Source: Vagococcus carniphilus
GTDB taxonomy: Bacteria; Bacillota; Bacilli; Lactobacillales; Vagococcaceae
DNA: 64,000 nt
Assembly (NCBI RefSeq): GCF_014397115.1
Contig: NZ_CP060720.1
Span: forward strand, 2,806,001 to 2,870,000
Direction of reading: 5' to 3'
A model generated the notes under the pieces. That model searched no databases and was not told where the DNA came from. It saw only the letters and a list, made by a program, of their open reading frames with translations. Every line of letters starts with the position of its first letter. The stretch's first letter is position 1. Both the position numbers and the translations under genes were made by a program. Below, in pieces: positions 8,030 to 16,050 of this stretch.

Positions 8030-9406
8030 TTATATAGTAAATAGATAGGCTATGGAAATAACAGTTATTACATGCATCACTTTAGGAATTTCTTTTGTAC
8101 GTCCAGCAAAAATCATGCATAACTCATAAGATAAAAAGCCTAAAACTAAACCAAGAGCAATTGAGCCTGTTAAGGGCATCATAACAATTGTTAGAAAAGC
8201 AGGAATAATTTCTTCAAATCCACCGTCCCATTTGATATTCGTGATATTTTGCATCATAAAAATACCAATAACAGCCATAGCAGGTGTTGTAACTGCTGGT
8301 GTAACAAGAGATAAAACAGGATAAAAGAAAGCTGACAATAAGAATAAAACAGCTACAATAACACTCATTAAGCCAGTTCTAGCACCAGCAATAATTCCTG
8401 AAACAGATTCTATATAAGTAGATAAACTTGATGTTCCAAAAATAGAACCAAAGAATGTTCCGATTGCGTCAGCACTATAAATTCGTTTATTGTCTTCAAA
8501 ATTTTCTCGTCTAATGTCTGATACTTGTGTTGCAGCAGCAGAAAGAGTTGTTGCTGTACCAAAGAAATCTAAAAATAAGAACGTTAAAATAACAATAAGT
8601 GAATCAAGAGATAACATTTTATCTAAATTTTTAACTGAGACTAAAAAGGTTTCATTCATCATTGATTGAAAAGGTCCTGTTGGTACAACAACTGGTGAAC
8701 CTTTTGGTAATTGTGGTAGAGTTGCCACGACACTTTCACTTAAATGAAACCAATCCATACTTGCGCCAAAACGAATAAACAAACCACAAAGTGCGGCTCC
8801 TATCATTCCTAAAAAAACAGCATATTGATTTTTTCTTACTAAAAAGAAAGCAGCTGTTATAATACCGAAAAAGGCAATGATAACATTAGGGTTATTGAAT
8901 CCTCCAAATTTAATGAACATTCCTTCATCAGGAACAATAATGCCAGAATTTTTAAAACTAACAAAAGCAATAAAAATCCCAAGACCTACTGTTCCAGCAT
9001 GTTTAACAGTCATCGGAATAGCTTTAATAATTTTAGATCTTGCTCCAGAAAAAGCTAAAATTAAAAAGAGAATTGAAGCAACTAATACGCTGGATAAAGC
9101 TTCTTGCCAAGTTTTTCCCATTTGTAAAACAACTGAATAAGCAAAAAAAGCATTCATCGACATACAAGGTGCTAATCCAAGTGGAAACCTCGCCCACAAT
9201 CCCATGATTAACATCGCTAAAGCTGAAGAGATAATAGTTGACATAAAGACTGCATCTTCAGGTAATCCCGCTTGTCCTAAAATAATCGGATTAACAAAAA
9301 TAACGTAAGACATAGACAAAAAGGCAGTAATTCCTCCTGTTAGCTCACGTTTGTAAGTTGATCCTGATTCTGTAATACCAAAAAATTGGTCCATTTTTTC
9401 TTTCAT
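8030..9406 (-). CDS. pbuG: NCS2/AzgA family purine permease (hypoxanthine/guanine type)
   Basis: A 458-residue membrane protein with about 12-14 hydrophobic segments. It has the AzgA-type features FGITESGSTYKRELTGGITAFLSM at the N terminus, ADAIGTFFGSIFGTSS in the middle and MMQNITNIKWD near the C terminus. It should import hypoxanthine/guanine by proton symport. A purine aptamer with the guanine-specifying C lies in its leader, which supports a PbuG-like role. GGAGGAG precedes the start. Confidence 0.88.
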   Translation of the reverse strand: MKEKMDQFFGITESGSTYKRELTGGITAFLSMSYVIFVNPIILGQAGLPEDAVFMSTIISSALAMLIMGLWARFPLGLAPCMSMNAFFAYSVVLQMGKTWQEALSSVLVASILFLILAFSGARSKIIKAIPMTVKHAGTVGLGIFIAFVSFKNSGIIVPDEGMFIKFGGFNNPNVIIAFFGIITAAFFLVRKNQYAVFLGMIGAALCGLFIRFGASMDWFHLSESVVATLPQLPKGSPVVVPTGPFQSMMNETFLVSVKNLDKMLSLDSLIVILTFLFLDFFGTATTLSAAATQVSDIRRENFEDNKRIYSADAIGTFFGSIFGTSSLSTYIESVSGIIAGARTGLMSVIVAVLFLLSAFFYPVLSLVTPAVTTPAMAVIGIFMMQNITNIKWDGGFEEIIPAFLTIVMMPLTGSIALGLVLGFLSYELCMIFAGRTKEIPKVMHVITVISIAYLFTI

Positions 9407-9472
9407 TTTTTCTTTTTCTCCTCCTTAAGTAGCGAAAATCCACTCTAATGGCAGAAGGACAAAAAGACCTTT

Positions 9473-9539
9473 GCCATAGTAAGTTACTTTACGGGTAACT
9501 TGTAGAAACTTCCAGACCGTATTACTAGAATTATATGGT
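9473..9539 (-). promoter_or_regulatory. Purine riboswitch aptamer, guanine class
   Basis: Read on the minus strand, the leader contains CATATAATTC, an L2-like AATACGG, the J2/3 core AGTTTCTAC, the L3 CCGTAAA closed by AGTTAC/GTAACT, and the closing ACTATG. These are the conserved parts of the three-way-junction purine aptamer. The J3/1 bases are A-C-T, so position 74 is C, which specifies guanine/hypoxanthine rather than adenine. A second hairpin (9443-9478) reuses the 3' strand of P1 (ATGGCA with TGCCAT), which suggests switching. I cannot tell whether the output is termination or translation. Confidence 0.9.
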
Positions 9540-9553
9540 TTTCTTATTGAGCT

Positions 9554-9582
9554 ATCATAACAATATTTTTTAAAACAATCAA
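9554..9582 (-). promoter_or_regulatory. Promoter of the riboswitch-pbuG transcript
   Basis: TTGATT (9577-9582) and TATGAT (9554-9559) are 17 bases apart on the minus strand, just upstream of the aptamer. Confidence 0.75.
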
Positions 9583-9760
9583 CACAAAATGCGAACGAAA
9601 TTAGATAAAAGTAATAAATAGTTAATTAAAAACTGATATATCCTTAATTTTAGTTATCAAAAATAACTAATGTTCATTTTACCCACCTAATTTCAATTTA
9701 GTTTCTTTTATTCAAATAGTAAGCTAAAATGAATGAGATAAATAAAAAGGCGGTTTTTTT

Positions 9761-10507
9761 ATGAAAATCATTATCTCACCCACTAAACAAATGACTAACG
9801 ATCAAGATTTTTTCTTTCCCGAAAGTCAGCCTATTTTTTTGACTCAGACGAAAAAAATATTCAATCAGTTAGTCACTCTATCTTATTCAGAAGCTAAAAA
9901 AATGTGGCATTGTAGCGACAAGTTAGCTCAAGAAAATTACGAACGATTACATGAATTTGGCTTTAATACGCAAACAGCTCCTGCCATTATGAGTTACAAA
10001 GGTATTCAGTACCAGTATATGGCTCCAGATTTATTAACAAAACCTGCTCTAGAGTATCTTCAAGAACATGTACGAATTTTATCTGGCTTTTACGGTATTT
10101 TACGCCCCTTTGATGCCATTATTCCTTATCGATTGGAAATGCAGGCACCTTTAGCTGTAGAAGAATCGACTAATTTGTATAAGTTTTGGGGCAATCAAAT
10201 TTATGAAGCTCTTGATTTTAGCAATCATCCAGTTGTTAATTTAGCTTCTAAAGAGTACTCTAAAGCAATTACTCCTTTTCTTAAGGAAACAGATCAATTA
10301 ATCGATATTCATTTTTATCATGTCGTTGATGACAAACTAAAAGTAAAAGCAACGATTGCCAAAATGGCTCGTGGTGAAATGGTTCGTTATTTAGCTGAAA
10401 ATCAAGTGACTACTTTAGAAGGAATTAAGAATTTTGAACATCCTCATTATCACTTTTCTGCTGAACACTCAACAGACAACGCGTTTGTCTTTATTTTTCA
10501 AGAATAG
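9761..10507 (+). CDS. yaaA: Peroxide stress protein YaaA (UPF0246)
   Basis: A 248-residue protein starting MKIIISPTKQM and containing QYMAPDLLT, LSGFYGILRPFDAI and KARMARGEMVRYL-like segments (AKMARGEMVRYL), all diagnostic of the YaaA/UPF0246 family. E. coli YaaA limits free iron during peroxide stress. The exact chemistry is unknown. It precedes the acetyltransferase gene by 14 bases and shares its transcript. Confidence 0.92.
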   Translation: MKIIISPTKQMTNDQDFFFPESQPIFLTQTKKIFNQLVTLSYSEAKKMWHCSDKLAQENYERLHEFGFNTQTAPAIMSYKGIQYQYMAPDLLTKPALEYLQEHVRILSGFYGILRPFDAIIPYRLEMQAPLAVEESTNLYKFWGNQIYEALDFSNHPVVNLASKEYSKAITPFLKETDQLIDIHFYHVVDDKLKVKATIAKMARGEMVRYLAENQVTTLEGIKNFEHPHYHFSAEHSTDNAFVFIFQE

Positions 10508-10521
10508 TAAAGGAGAATTAT

Positions 10522-11286
10522 ATGTTAAATCCAAAACAAATTATGACAGACCTTAGAAAACTAGGTGTCAAAAAAGATGATATTATTGTTGTCCACTCAT
10601 CATACAATAGTCTTCGCGGAGAGGATCAAATTGAAGGTGGCCCAGAAGCAGTCATTGAAGCTCTAAAAGAAACAGTCTCAGAAGGAACTCTTATTATTCC
10701 CACTTTCACTTATAAAAATGTGGATATAGATAACCGAGTGTTTGATGTTTTAAACACGCCAGTTTGTATTGGTATTTTGCCTGAAACAATGCGTTTATCA
10801 AAAGATGTTGTCAGAAGTGTTCACCCCACTCATAGCTTGGCTGCTTGGGGAAAAGATGCTGATAGTTTTACTAAAAATCACTACAAAGACCACAGTCCAG
10901 TTGGTGTTAACTCTCCACTAAGTGAAGCATATAGACGTGGCGGTAAAATCGTTATGCTTGGTGCTCCTTTTGCTAGAAACACAAGCTTACACGGAGTTGA
11001 AGAGATGGTGCTTCCCGAATATTTATTCAACTATAATTATGACTATAAGATCATTCTTGAAAATAAAGAAACTATCACAATGAATGTTTTACGACATGAT
11101 TTCAATGGTTTTGAACAACGTTATGACCGTATTCTTGATATTTTAGAAGAAGGAACTGACTATCAAGTGGGTCAAGTATTAAATGGTCGCTCTTGTGTCA
11201 TGAATGCTCCTGCCGTTTGGGATAAAGCATTAATTAAATACAGAGAAGACATGCTTTACTTTACAGATCCTAGACCTAGAACTTAA
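10522..11286 (+). CDS. Aminoglycoside 3-N-acetyltransferase (AAC(3)/YokD) family protein
   Basis: A 254-residue member of the antibiotic NAT fold family. The markers are DIIVVHSSYNSLR, GGPEAVIEAL, GTLIIPTFTY, HPTHSLAAWG and MLGAPFARNTSLHGVEE (the conserved His/Glu acetyl-CoA site). Family members acetylate the 3-amino group of aminoglycosides, but chromosomal Firmicute homologues such as YokD often have other or unknown substrates. The gene has AAAGGAG upstream and follows yaaA. Resistance should not be assumed. Confidence 0.85.
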   Translation: MLNPKQIMTDLRKLGVKKDDIIVVHSSYNSLRGEDQIEGGPEAVIEALKETVSEGTLIIPTFTYKNVDIDNRVFDVLNTPVCIGILPETMRLSKDVVRSVHPTHSLAAWGKDADSFTKNHYKDHSPVGVNSPLSEAYRRGGKIVMLGAPFARNTSLHGVEEMVLPEYLFNYNYDYKIILENKETITMNVLRHDFNGFEQRYDRILDILEEGTDYQVGQVLNGRSCVMNAPAVWDKALIKYREDMLYFTDPRPRT

Positions 11287-11299
11287 AAATATATAGTGT

Positions 11300-11335
11300 A
11301 GAGGCTGACAGATGACGTCAGCCTCTTATTTTTCG
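11300..11335 (+). terminator. Terminator of the yaaA transcript
   Basis: The stem AGAGGCTGAC/GTCAGCCTCT with a 7-base loop and T tail. The same stem sequence reappears at the ends of the IS element at 24.5 and 26.3 kb. Confidence 0.85.
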
Positions 11336-11371
11336 TGATATAATTTAATAATAGGAAAGGTGTTGATCAGA

Positions 11372-11419
11372 ATGAATTTTGTAAAAAAGACTGCTAAACA
11401 CGATAGTCGTAATGCTTAG
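11372..11419 (+). CDS. Candidate 15-residue leader peptide or mini-gene
   Basis: ATG at 11372, nine bases after AAAGGTG, opens a frame encoding MNFVKKTAKHDSRNA and stops at TAG (11417-11419). It lies between a terminator and the GNAT start at 11468. A good ribosome binding site argues for translation. The tiny size means chance cannot be excluded. Confidence 0.3.
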   Translation: MNFVKKTAKHDSRNA

Positions 11420-11467
11420 AAGTCTCAACTAGAATAATCGACTCATTAACTAATTAAGGAGATTATG

Positions 11468-12004
11468 ATGACACAAGAGATTTGGCTAAAAACAATCGAA
11501 ACAAATGACTTAAAAGAAATATGGGAGATAAGCTACGGACCTAAAGCTGATTTAGAATGGATGAAATTTAATGGACCCTATTTTAAAGACCCAGTTGAAA
11601 CATGGGAAAGTTTTTCAACTGGTTATGGAAATACATTAATCAATAATCCTATGACTAAAGTCATTATGAAAAACCAGCAAATAACAGGTTTAGTTACTGC
11701 TTACTGGCAAGATGGTTCACTAAAACAATGGCTAGAAGTGGGGCTTTTAATTTATGATGCCAACACTTGGAATACTGGCATTGGAAGCATCGCACTAAAT
11801 AAATGGCTTCATGAATTATTTCAACTGTATGATTATTTACCTCATATCGGATTTACCACTTGGTCTGGTAACATTGGCATGCAAAAGGTCGGAGAAAAAA
11901 ATGGTATGACAAAAGAAGGAGTCATCAGAAAAGTTCGATACTGGAATGGACAATATTATGATTCTGTTAAGTTTGGTATTTTAAGAACTGAATTACTCAA
12001 TTAA
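11468..12004 (+). CDS. GNAT N-acetyltransferase
   Basis: A 178-residue GNAT protein. The acetyl-CoA loop region is NTGIGSIALNKWLHELF, and the C terminus has the VGEKNGMTKEGVIRKVRYWNGQYYDS pattern of RimL-like enzymes. Two ATGs are adjacent. The second (11468) is six bases from AAGGAG and is preferred. The substrate is unknown. It is monocistronic, ending at a bidirectional terminator. Confidence 0.82.
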   Translation: MTQEIWLKTIETNDLKEIWEISYGPKADLEWMKFNGPYFKDPVETWESFSTGYGNTLINNPMTKVIMKNQQITGLVTAYWQDGSLKQWLEVGLLIYDANTWNTGIGSIALNKWLHELFQLYDYLPHIGFTTWSGNIGMQKVGEKNGMTKEGVIRKVRYWNGQYYDSVKFGILRTELLN

Positions 12005-12007
12005 AAA

Positions 12008-12048
12008 AATCCTGTCTGTTGAATTAATTCATCAGACAGGATTCTTTT
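12008..12048. terminator. Bidirectional terminator
   Basis: The stem AATCCTGTCTG/CAGACAGGATT lies between the convergent GNAT and glutathionyl-hydroquinone reductase genes, with A and T tracts outside. Confidence 0.85.
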
Positions 12049-13005
12049 CTATATAGACCAATCAAGTTCTGGTCCCTTTGGAACAATTCGATTTGGATTA
12101 ATCGTTGGGTGACTGCCATAATAATGATGCTTAATATGATAAAAGTTCACTGTTTCTTTTACTTCTTTATAGTTATACAGCTCTCGCGTGTAGCGCCAAA
12201 GATTTGGATACTCTCTTAACTCACGAATATTACATTTAAAATGACCATAGTAAGCTGAATCAAAACGAACTAATGTCACAAATAATCGCCAATCTACTTC
12301 TGTTAGTTTTTCACCAACTAAATAGTTTCTTGTACTTAAATGTTCCTCTAACTCATCTAAAACATTAAACAATTTTGTAACTTCCTCTTCATAGACTTCT
12401 TGCTTAGTTGCAAAACCAGCTTTGTAAACACCATTGTTCACACCGTGATAGACTTTATCGTTCATCTCATCAATTTGACTACGTAGCTCTTCTGGATAAT
12501 AATCACCAGGTAATGCTCCAACTTCATCAAAAGCTGAGTTTAACATACGCATAATTTCTGATGATTCATTATTGACAATTTGATTCGTTTTTTTGTCATA
12601 CAAAACAGGAACAGTCACACGTCCAGAATAGTTAGAATCAGCATGTGTATAAACTTGATATAAATAATCAGCATCTAATATAGGATCTTTTATAACATCT
12701 TTTCCCTCTTCAAAGGTCCAACCATTTTCTCCCATATAAGGATTAACAACCGATAACGAAATCATTTCTTCTAATCCTTTTAGTTTTCGCATAATTAAGG
12801 CACGACTCGCCCAAGGACACGCATATGAAACATACAAATGATAACGGTTAGGCTCTGCTTTAAAACCTGCTTCACCAGTTGGTCCAGCACCACCATCTTT
12901 CGTTATCCAATTTCTAAATTGTGAATCTTTACGGACAAAATGTCCACCTGTACTTTTAGTATCGTACCATTGATCATGCCACTCGCCTTCTACTAATAAG
13001 CCCAT
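12049..13005 (-). CDS. Glutathionyl-hydroquinone reductase (Xi-class GST, YqjG-like)
   Basis: A 318-residue protein. YVSYACPWASRALIMRKLKGL near residue 54 carries the catalytic Cys of the CPWA motif. A thioredoxin-like domain is followed by the helical GST C domain (NDKVYHGVNNGVYKAGFA, LVGEKLTEVDWRLFVTLVRFD). The ending DWSI and the length fit YqjG/ECM4. These enzymes reduce glutathionyl-hydroquinones with glutathione and act against quinone stress. The gene is divergent from NADH oxidase. Its promoter carries an element shared with the tuf promoter (see 13073-13093). Confidence 0.9.
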   Translation of the reverse strand: MGLLVEGEWHDQWYDTKSTGGHFVRKDSQFRNWITKDGGAGPTGEAGFKAEPNRYHLYVSYACPWASRALIMRKLKGLEEMISLSVVNPYMGENGWTFEEGKDVIKDPILDADYLYQVYTHADSNYSGRVTVPVLYDKKTNQIVNNESSEIMRMLNSAFDEVGALPGDYYPEELRSQIDEMNDKVYHGVNNGVYKAGFATKQEVYEEEVTKLFNVLDELEEHLSTRNYLVGEKLTEVDWRLFVTLVRFDSAYYGHFKCNIRELREYPNLWRYTRELYNYKEVKETVNFYHIKHHYYGSHPTINPNRIVPKGPELDWSI

Positions 13006-13041
13006 AAATTATATCTCCTTTGTCTTCTCTTTGATAAGTTA

Positions 13042-13070
13042 AGTATAGAGATACTCATTTCATAACTCAA
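13042..13070 (-). promoter_or_regulatory. Promoter of glutathionyl-hydroquinone reductase gene
   Basis: TTGAGT (13065-13070) and TATACT (13042-13047) are 17 bases apart on the minus strand. Confidence 0.65.
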
Positions 13071-13072
13071 TA

Positions 13073-13093
13073 AATATGCTTATATTAAGTAAG
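13073..13093 (-). promoter_or_regulatory. Shared promoter element, copy 1
   Basis: On the plus strand this contains ATGCTTATATTAAGTAAG. It matches the copy at 19712-19732 at 19 of 21 positions. Both copies end two bases upstream of their -35 box. An overlapping palindrome, TTAAGT-5-ACTTAA, spans 13085-13101. The geometry is that of an activator site (or a repressor overlapping RNA polymerase contacts). The protein that binds is unknown. Confidence 0.65.
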
Positions 13094-13158
13094 TAACTTA
13101 AGTTATTTTAACTTCATTTATTCTTTAGAAATATATTAGTGAAAAATTGAACATTTTC

Positions 13159-13187
13159 TTGACAACCCTTTCATATATCTACATAAT
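13159..13187 (+). promoter_or_regulatory. NADH oxidase promoter
   Basis: TTGACA (13159-13164) and CATAAT (13182-13187) are 17 bases apart, 57 bases before the start codon. Confidence 0.65.
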
Positions 13188-13243
13188 GTTAATTAAGTTA
13201 CAAATTATTTTTGCAAAAAAACTAATATTTAGGAGATGTTTAA

Positions 13244-14578
13244 ATGAGTAAAATCGTATTAATCGGTGCCAATCATGCTGGTATCGCTGCGGCTAACACT
13301 ATTTTAGATAGTTATCCAGAAAATGAAGTAGTTATTATTGATAAAAATACCAACTTAAGTTATTTAGGTTGTGGAACAGCTTTATGGGTTGGTCGCCACA
13401 TTGATTCTTATGAACATTTATTTTATACCAACAAAGAAGCATTTGAAGAAAAAGGTGCTAGAATTTTAATGGAAACAACTGTTGAATCCATTGATTTTGA
13501 CAATAAGCTAATCCATGCAACTCGCGCTAATGGCGAAAAATTTGAAGAATCTTATGACAAGGTTATTCTAGCTACTGGTTCTGTTCCTATTGCTCCAAAT
13601 ATCAAAGGAACCGATTTAGAAAATGTCCAATTTGTTAAATTATTCCAAGACAGCCAAGTTGCTGATAAAGCACTTTGTGACGATTCAATCAAAGAAGTAG
13701 CTGTAATCGGGGCTGGGTATATCGGTGTTGAAATGGCTGAAGCCGTTAAACGTCGCGGAAAAAATGTTCGCCTATTTGACGCTGCTGACACATCATTAAA
13801 CACTTATTATGATCCTTGGTTTACAGAAGACATGGACAACGTTTTAACTGAGAATGGGATTCAAACTCATTACGGTGAAATGGTTCAGTCCTTTGAAGGA
13901 AAAGATGGTAAAGTAACTGATCTTACAACAGATAAAGGAACTTATAAAACTGATTTAGTTATTATGGCTATTGGTTTTTCTCCTAATAACTCTTTAGGAA
14001 AAGACAAACTTGAAACTTTTAATAATGGTGCTTATCTAGTTAATTTAAAACAAGAAACAAGTTTACCTGATGTTTATGCGGTTGGTGATTGCGCTACTAT
14101 TTATAGTAATGCGATTGAAGACACTACTTATATCGCATTAGCAACAAATGCTGTAAGAAGTGGTATTGTAGGTGGTCACAACGCTGCTGGTACTCCTTTA
14201 GAATCAATTGGTGTGCAAGGCTCAAATGGTATTTCTATTTTTGGTTACAATATGGTATCAACTGGTCTTAATCTAGCTGCTGCAAAAGAAGCTGGCTATG
14301 AAGTAAAATATACTGATTTCGAAGATTTACAAAAACCAGGATTCATCGAGAAAAATGGTAACGTTAAAATCCGTATTGTTTATGATGCCAAAACTCGTCG
14401 TGTTCTTGGTGCTCAAATGGCTTCAACAGAAGATATCTCAATGGGAATTCATATGTTCTCTCTAGCAATAGAAGAAAAAGTAACCATTGATAAATTGAAG
14501 TTACTAGATATTTTCTTTTTACCACACTTTAACCAACCTTATAACTACATTACAATGGCAGCTTTATCTGCTGAATAA
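13244..14578 (+). CDS. nox: NADH oxidase, H2O-forming type (FAD/CoA-disulfide reductase family)
   Basis: A 444-residue flavoprotein. The FAD fold is at the N terminus (IGANHAGIAAA), the NADH fold at VAVIGAGYIGVEMAEA (about 152-167), the second FAD motif at VYAVGDCA and a C-terminal dimerisation domain ending in FFLPHFNQPYNYI. Cys43 in LSYLGCGTALW matches the single redox Cys that cycles through sulfenic acid. Such enzymes reduce O2 to water and regenerate NAD+. Cytoplasmic. A CoA-disulfide reductase activity cannot be ruled out. Strong AGGAG site and own promoter. Confidence 0.88.
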   Translation: MSKIVLIGANHAGIAAANTILDSYPENEVVIIDKNTNLSYLGCGTALWVGRHIDSYEHLFYTNKEAFEEKGARILMETTVESIDFDNKLIHATRANGEKFEESYDKVILATGSVPIAPNIKGTDLENVQFVKLFQDSQVADKALCDDSIKEVAVIGAGYIGVEMAEAVKRRGKNVRLFDAADTSLNTYYDPWFTEDMDNVLTENGIQTHYGEMVQSFEGKDGKVTDLTTDKGTYKTDLVIMAIGFSPNNSLGKDKLETFNNGAYLVNLKQETSLPDVYAVGDCATIYSNAIEDTTYIALATNAVRSGIVGGHNAAGTPLESIGVQGSNGISIFGYNMVSTGLNLAAAKEAGYEVKYTDFEDLQKPGFIEKNGNVKIRIVYDAKTRRVLGAQMASTEDISMGIHMFSLAIEEKVTIDKLKLLDIFFLPHFNQPYNYITMAALSAE

Positions 14579-14582
14579 CAAA

Positions 14583-14617
14583 AAAGCAAATTCTGGAAAA
14601 ACAGAATTTGCTTTTTT
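14583..14617 (+). terminator. Terminator after nox
   Basis: The stem AAAGCAAATTCTG/CAGAATTTGCTTT is followed by a T run. Confidence 0.85.
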
Positions 14618-14688
14618 GTTATTAGACAGACTCTCCATTACCTTGTATCATAGCTTTACAACACAAAGAACAGTAACAGGAGAAAGCT

Positions 14689-15243
14689 ATGAAAGAAAAT
14701 GATTTAAGATACCTACGAACCAGAAAAATGATTATCGAAGCTATGGTAAACCTATTAAAAACTTCCAATTTCAACGATATTTCTGTCACTAGTATCTGCA
14801 AAGAAGCCCAAATTAGCCGTAGTGGTTTTTACCTTCATTACCTTGATAAATATGATTTAGTTGAGTCTTTTCTAAAAGATTATATGGTAAAAGCTAATCA
14901 GCTGATTCAAACAAATGATATTCTTAACAAAAAAGACTTCATGCTAACTATGTTGACCCACTTAAAAAATGAGGGACAACTAATTGCTTTATTATTATCA
15001 AAAAATGGTTCGATTGACGTACAGACTAGCATTAAAGAAATGGTTAAAGAAAATGCTAGAAAAAATATTCTTCCTTTTCTTAACGTCGATATCAGCTCAA
15101 CTGTTGAGGAACAATATATTTTAGCTTATTTGAGTAATGCCCTTTTTGGTGTTTTACAAGAATGGATTAATAATGGACAAAAAGAATCTCCCGAAACTAT
15201 TGTTAATATCATCAATAAATTAATGACCAATAAACTAAACTAA
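14689..15243 (+). CDS. TetR/AcrR family regulator
   Basis: A 184-residue regulator. The TetR helix-turn-helix reads RTRKMIIEAMVNLL...ISVTSICKEAQISRSGFYLHYLDKYDLVE (about 11-60). The C domain resembles TetR_C_33/DhaS-like regulators. It has AGGAG upstream and stands alone between two terminators. It lies next to nox and the ABC exporter operon, and either could be its target. Confidence 0.82.
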   Translation: MKENDLRYLRTRKMIIEAMVNLLKTSNFNDISVTSICKEAQISRSGFYLHYLDKYDLVESFLKDYMVKANQLIQTNDILNKKDFMLTMLTHLKNEGQLIALLLSKNGSIDVQTSIKEMVKENARKNILPFLNVDISSTVEEQYILAYLSNALFGVLQEWINNGQKESPETIVNIINKLMTNKLN

Positions 15244-15275
15244 AAAGGCTGACAAATTGTCAGCCTTTCTTTTCT
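15244..15275. terminator. Bidirectional terminator
   Basis: The stem AAAGGCTGACA/TGTCAGCCTTT lies between the convergent tetR and ABC permease genes, with T-rich flanks. Confidence 0.8.
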
Positions 15276-15279
15276 TCTA

Positions 15280-16050
15280 TTAACTTCTAAGTCCTCGACC
15301 TTTATTGATTAAGTACCAACAAACACTGTAAAGAACAATAATAAATCCAATAATAATGGTTAATGAAATACCTAATGGCACGTCTTCCGTTCCTAAAAAG
15401 CCATATCTAAATCCTGAAATCATATAAACAATTGGGTTTACTTTTGAAACAGCTTGCCAAACTGGTGGGAGCATTGAAATAGAATAGAAAACTCCCCCAA
15501 GATAAGTCAAAGGTTGTAATACAAATGTTGGAACAATTGAAACATCATCATAACTTTGAGCAAAAATACCATTAATCAAACCAGCTAATGAAAATAGAAT
15601 TGCTGTCATCAATAAAGTCACAATAACAATGCCCCACGAAAAGACATTAAGCGGAACAAAAAAGAGAGAAATAATAGTTACCAATGAACCTACGAGTAAA
15701 CTTCTTCCTACTCCACCACTGACAAATCCCCAAATAATAACATGAGTTGGAACTGGTGCAACTAGTAATTCTTCAATATTTTTTTGAAACTTCTGTGAGA
15801 AAAAGGAAGAAGAAACATTAGAATAAGAGCTTGTAATGGCTGACATCATAATTAAACCTGGAACAATAAATTCCATATATGTAAACCCACCCATTTCTCC
15901 AATACGACCACCAATCATTTTACCAAAAATAATAAAATAAAGAGAGGTTGTAATAACTGGTGGAACAAGGGTTTGAACCCAAATACGCAAATATCGATTT
16001 GTTTCTTTAACGGCTAAGCTTTTTAAGGCTGTAAAATATAAACTAAACAT
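15280..16050 (-). CDS. ABC-2 type transporter permease
   Basis: A 256-residue membrane protein with about six hydrophobic segments. It has the ABC-2 family pattern FIVPGLIMMSAITSSYSNVSSSFFSQKFQKNIEELLVAPVP in the middle and LQPLTYLGGVFYSISMLPPVWQ near the C terminus. It forms an exporter with the ATPase, whose gene overlaps its start by 8 bases. The transported compound is unknown (drug or lipid-like substrates are usual). Confidence 0.87.
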   Translation of the reverse strand: MFSLYFTALKSLAVKETNRYLRIWVQTLVPPVITTSLYFIIFGKMIGGRIGEMGGFTYMEFIVPGLIMMSAITSSYSNVSSSFFSQKFQKNIEELLVAPVPTHVIIWGFVSGGVGRSLLVGSLVTIISLFFVPLNVFSWGIVIVTLLMTAILFSLAGLINGIFAQSYDDVSIVPTFVLQPLTYLGGVFYSISMLPPVWQAVSKVNPIVYMISGFRYGFLGTEDVPLGISLTIIIGFIIVLYSVCWYLINKGRGLRS

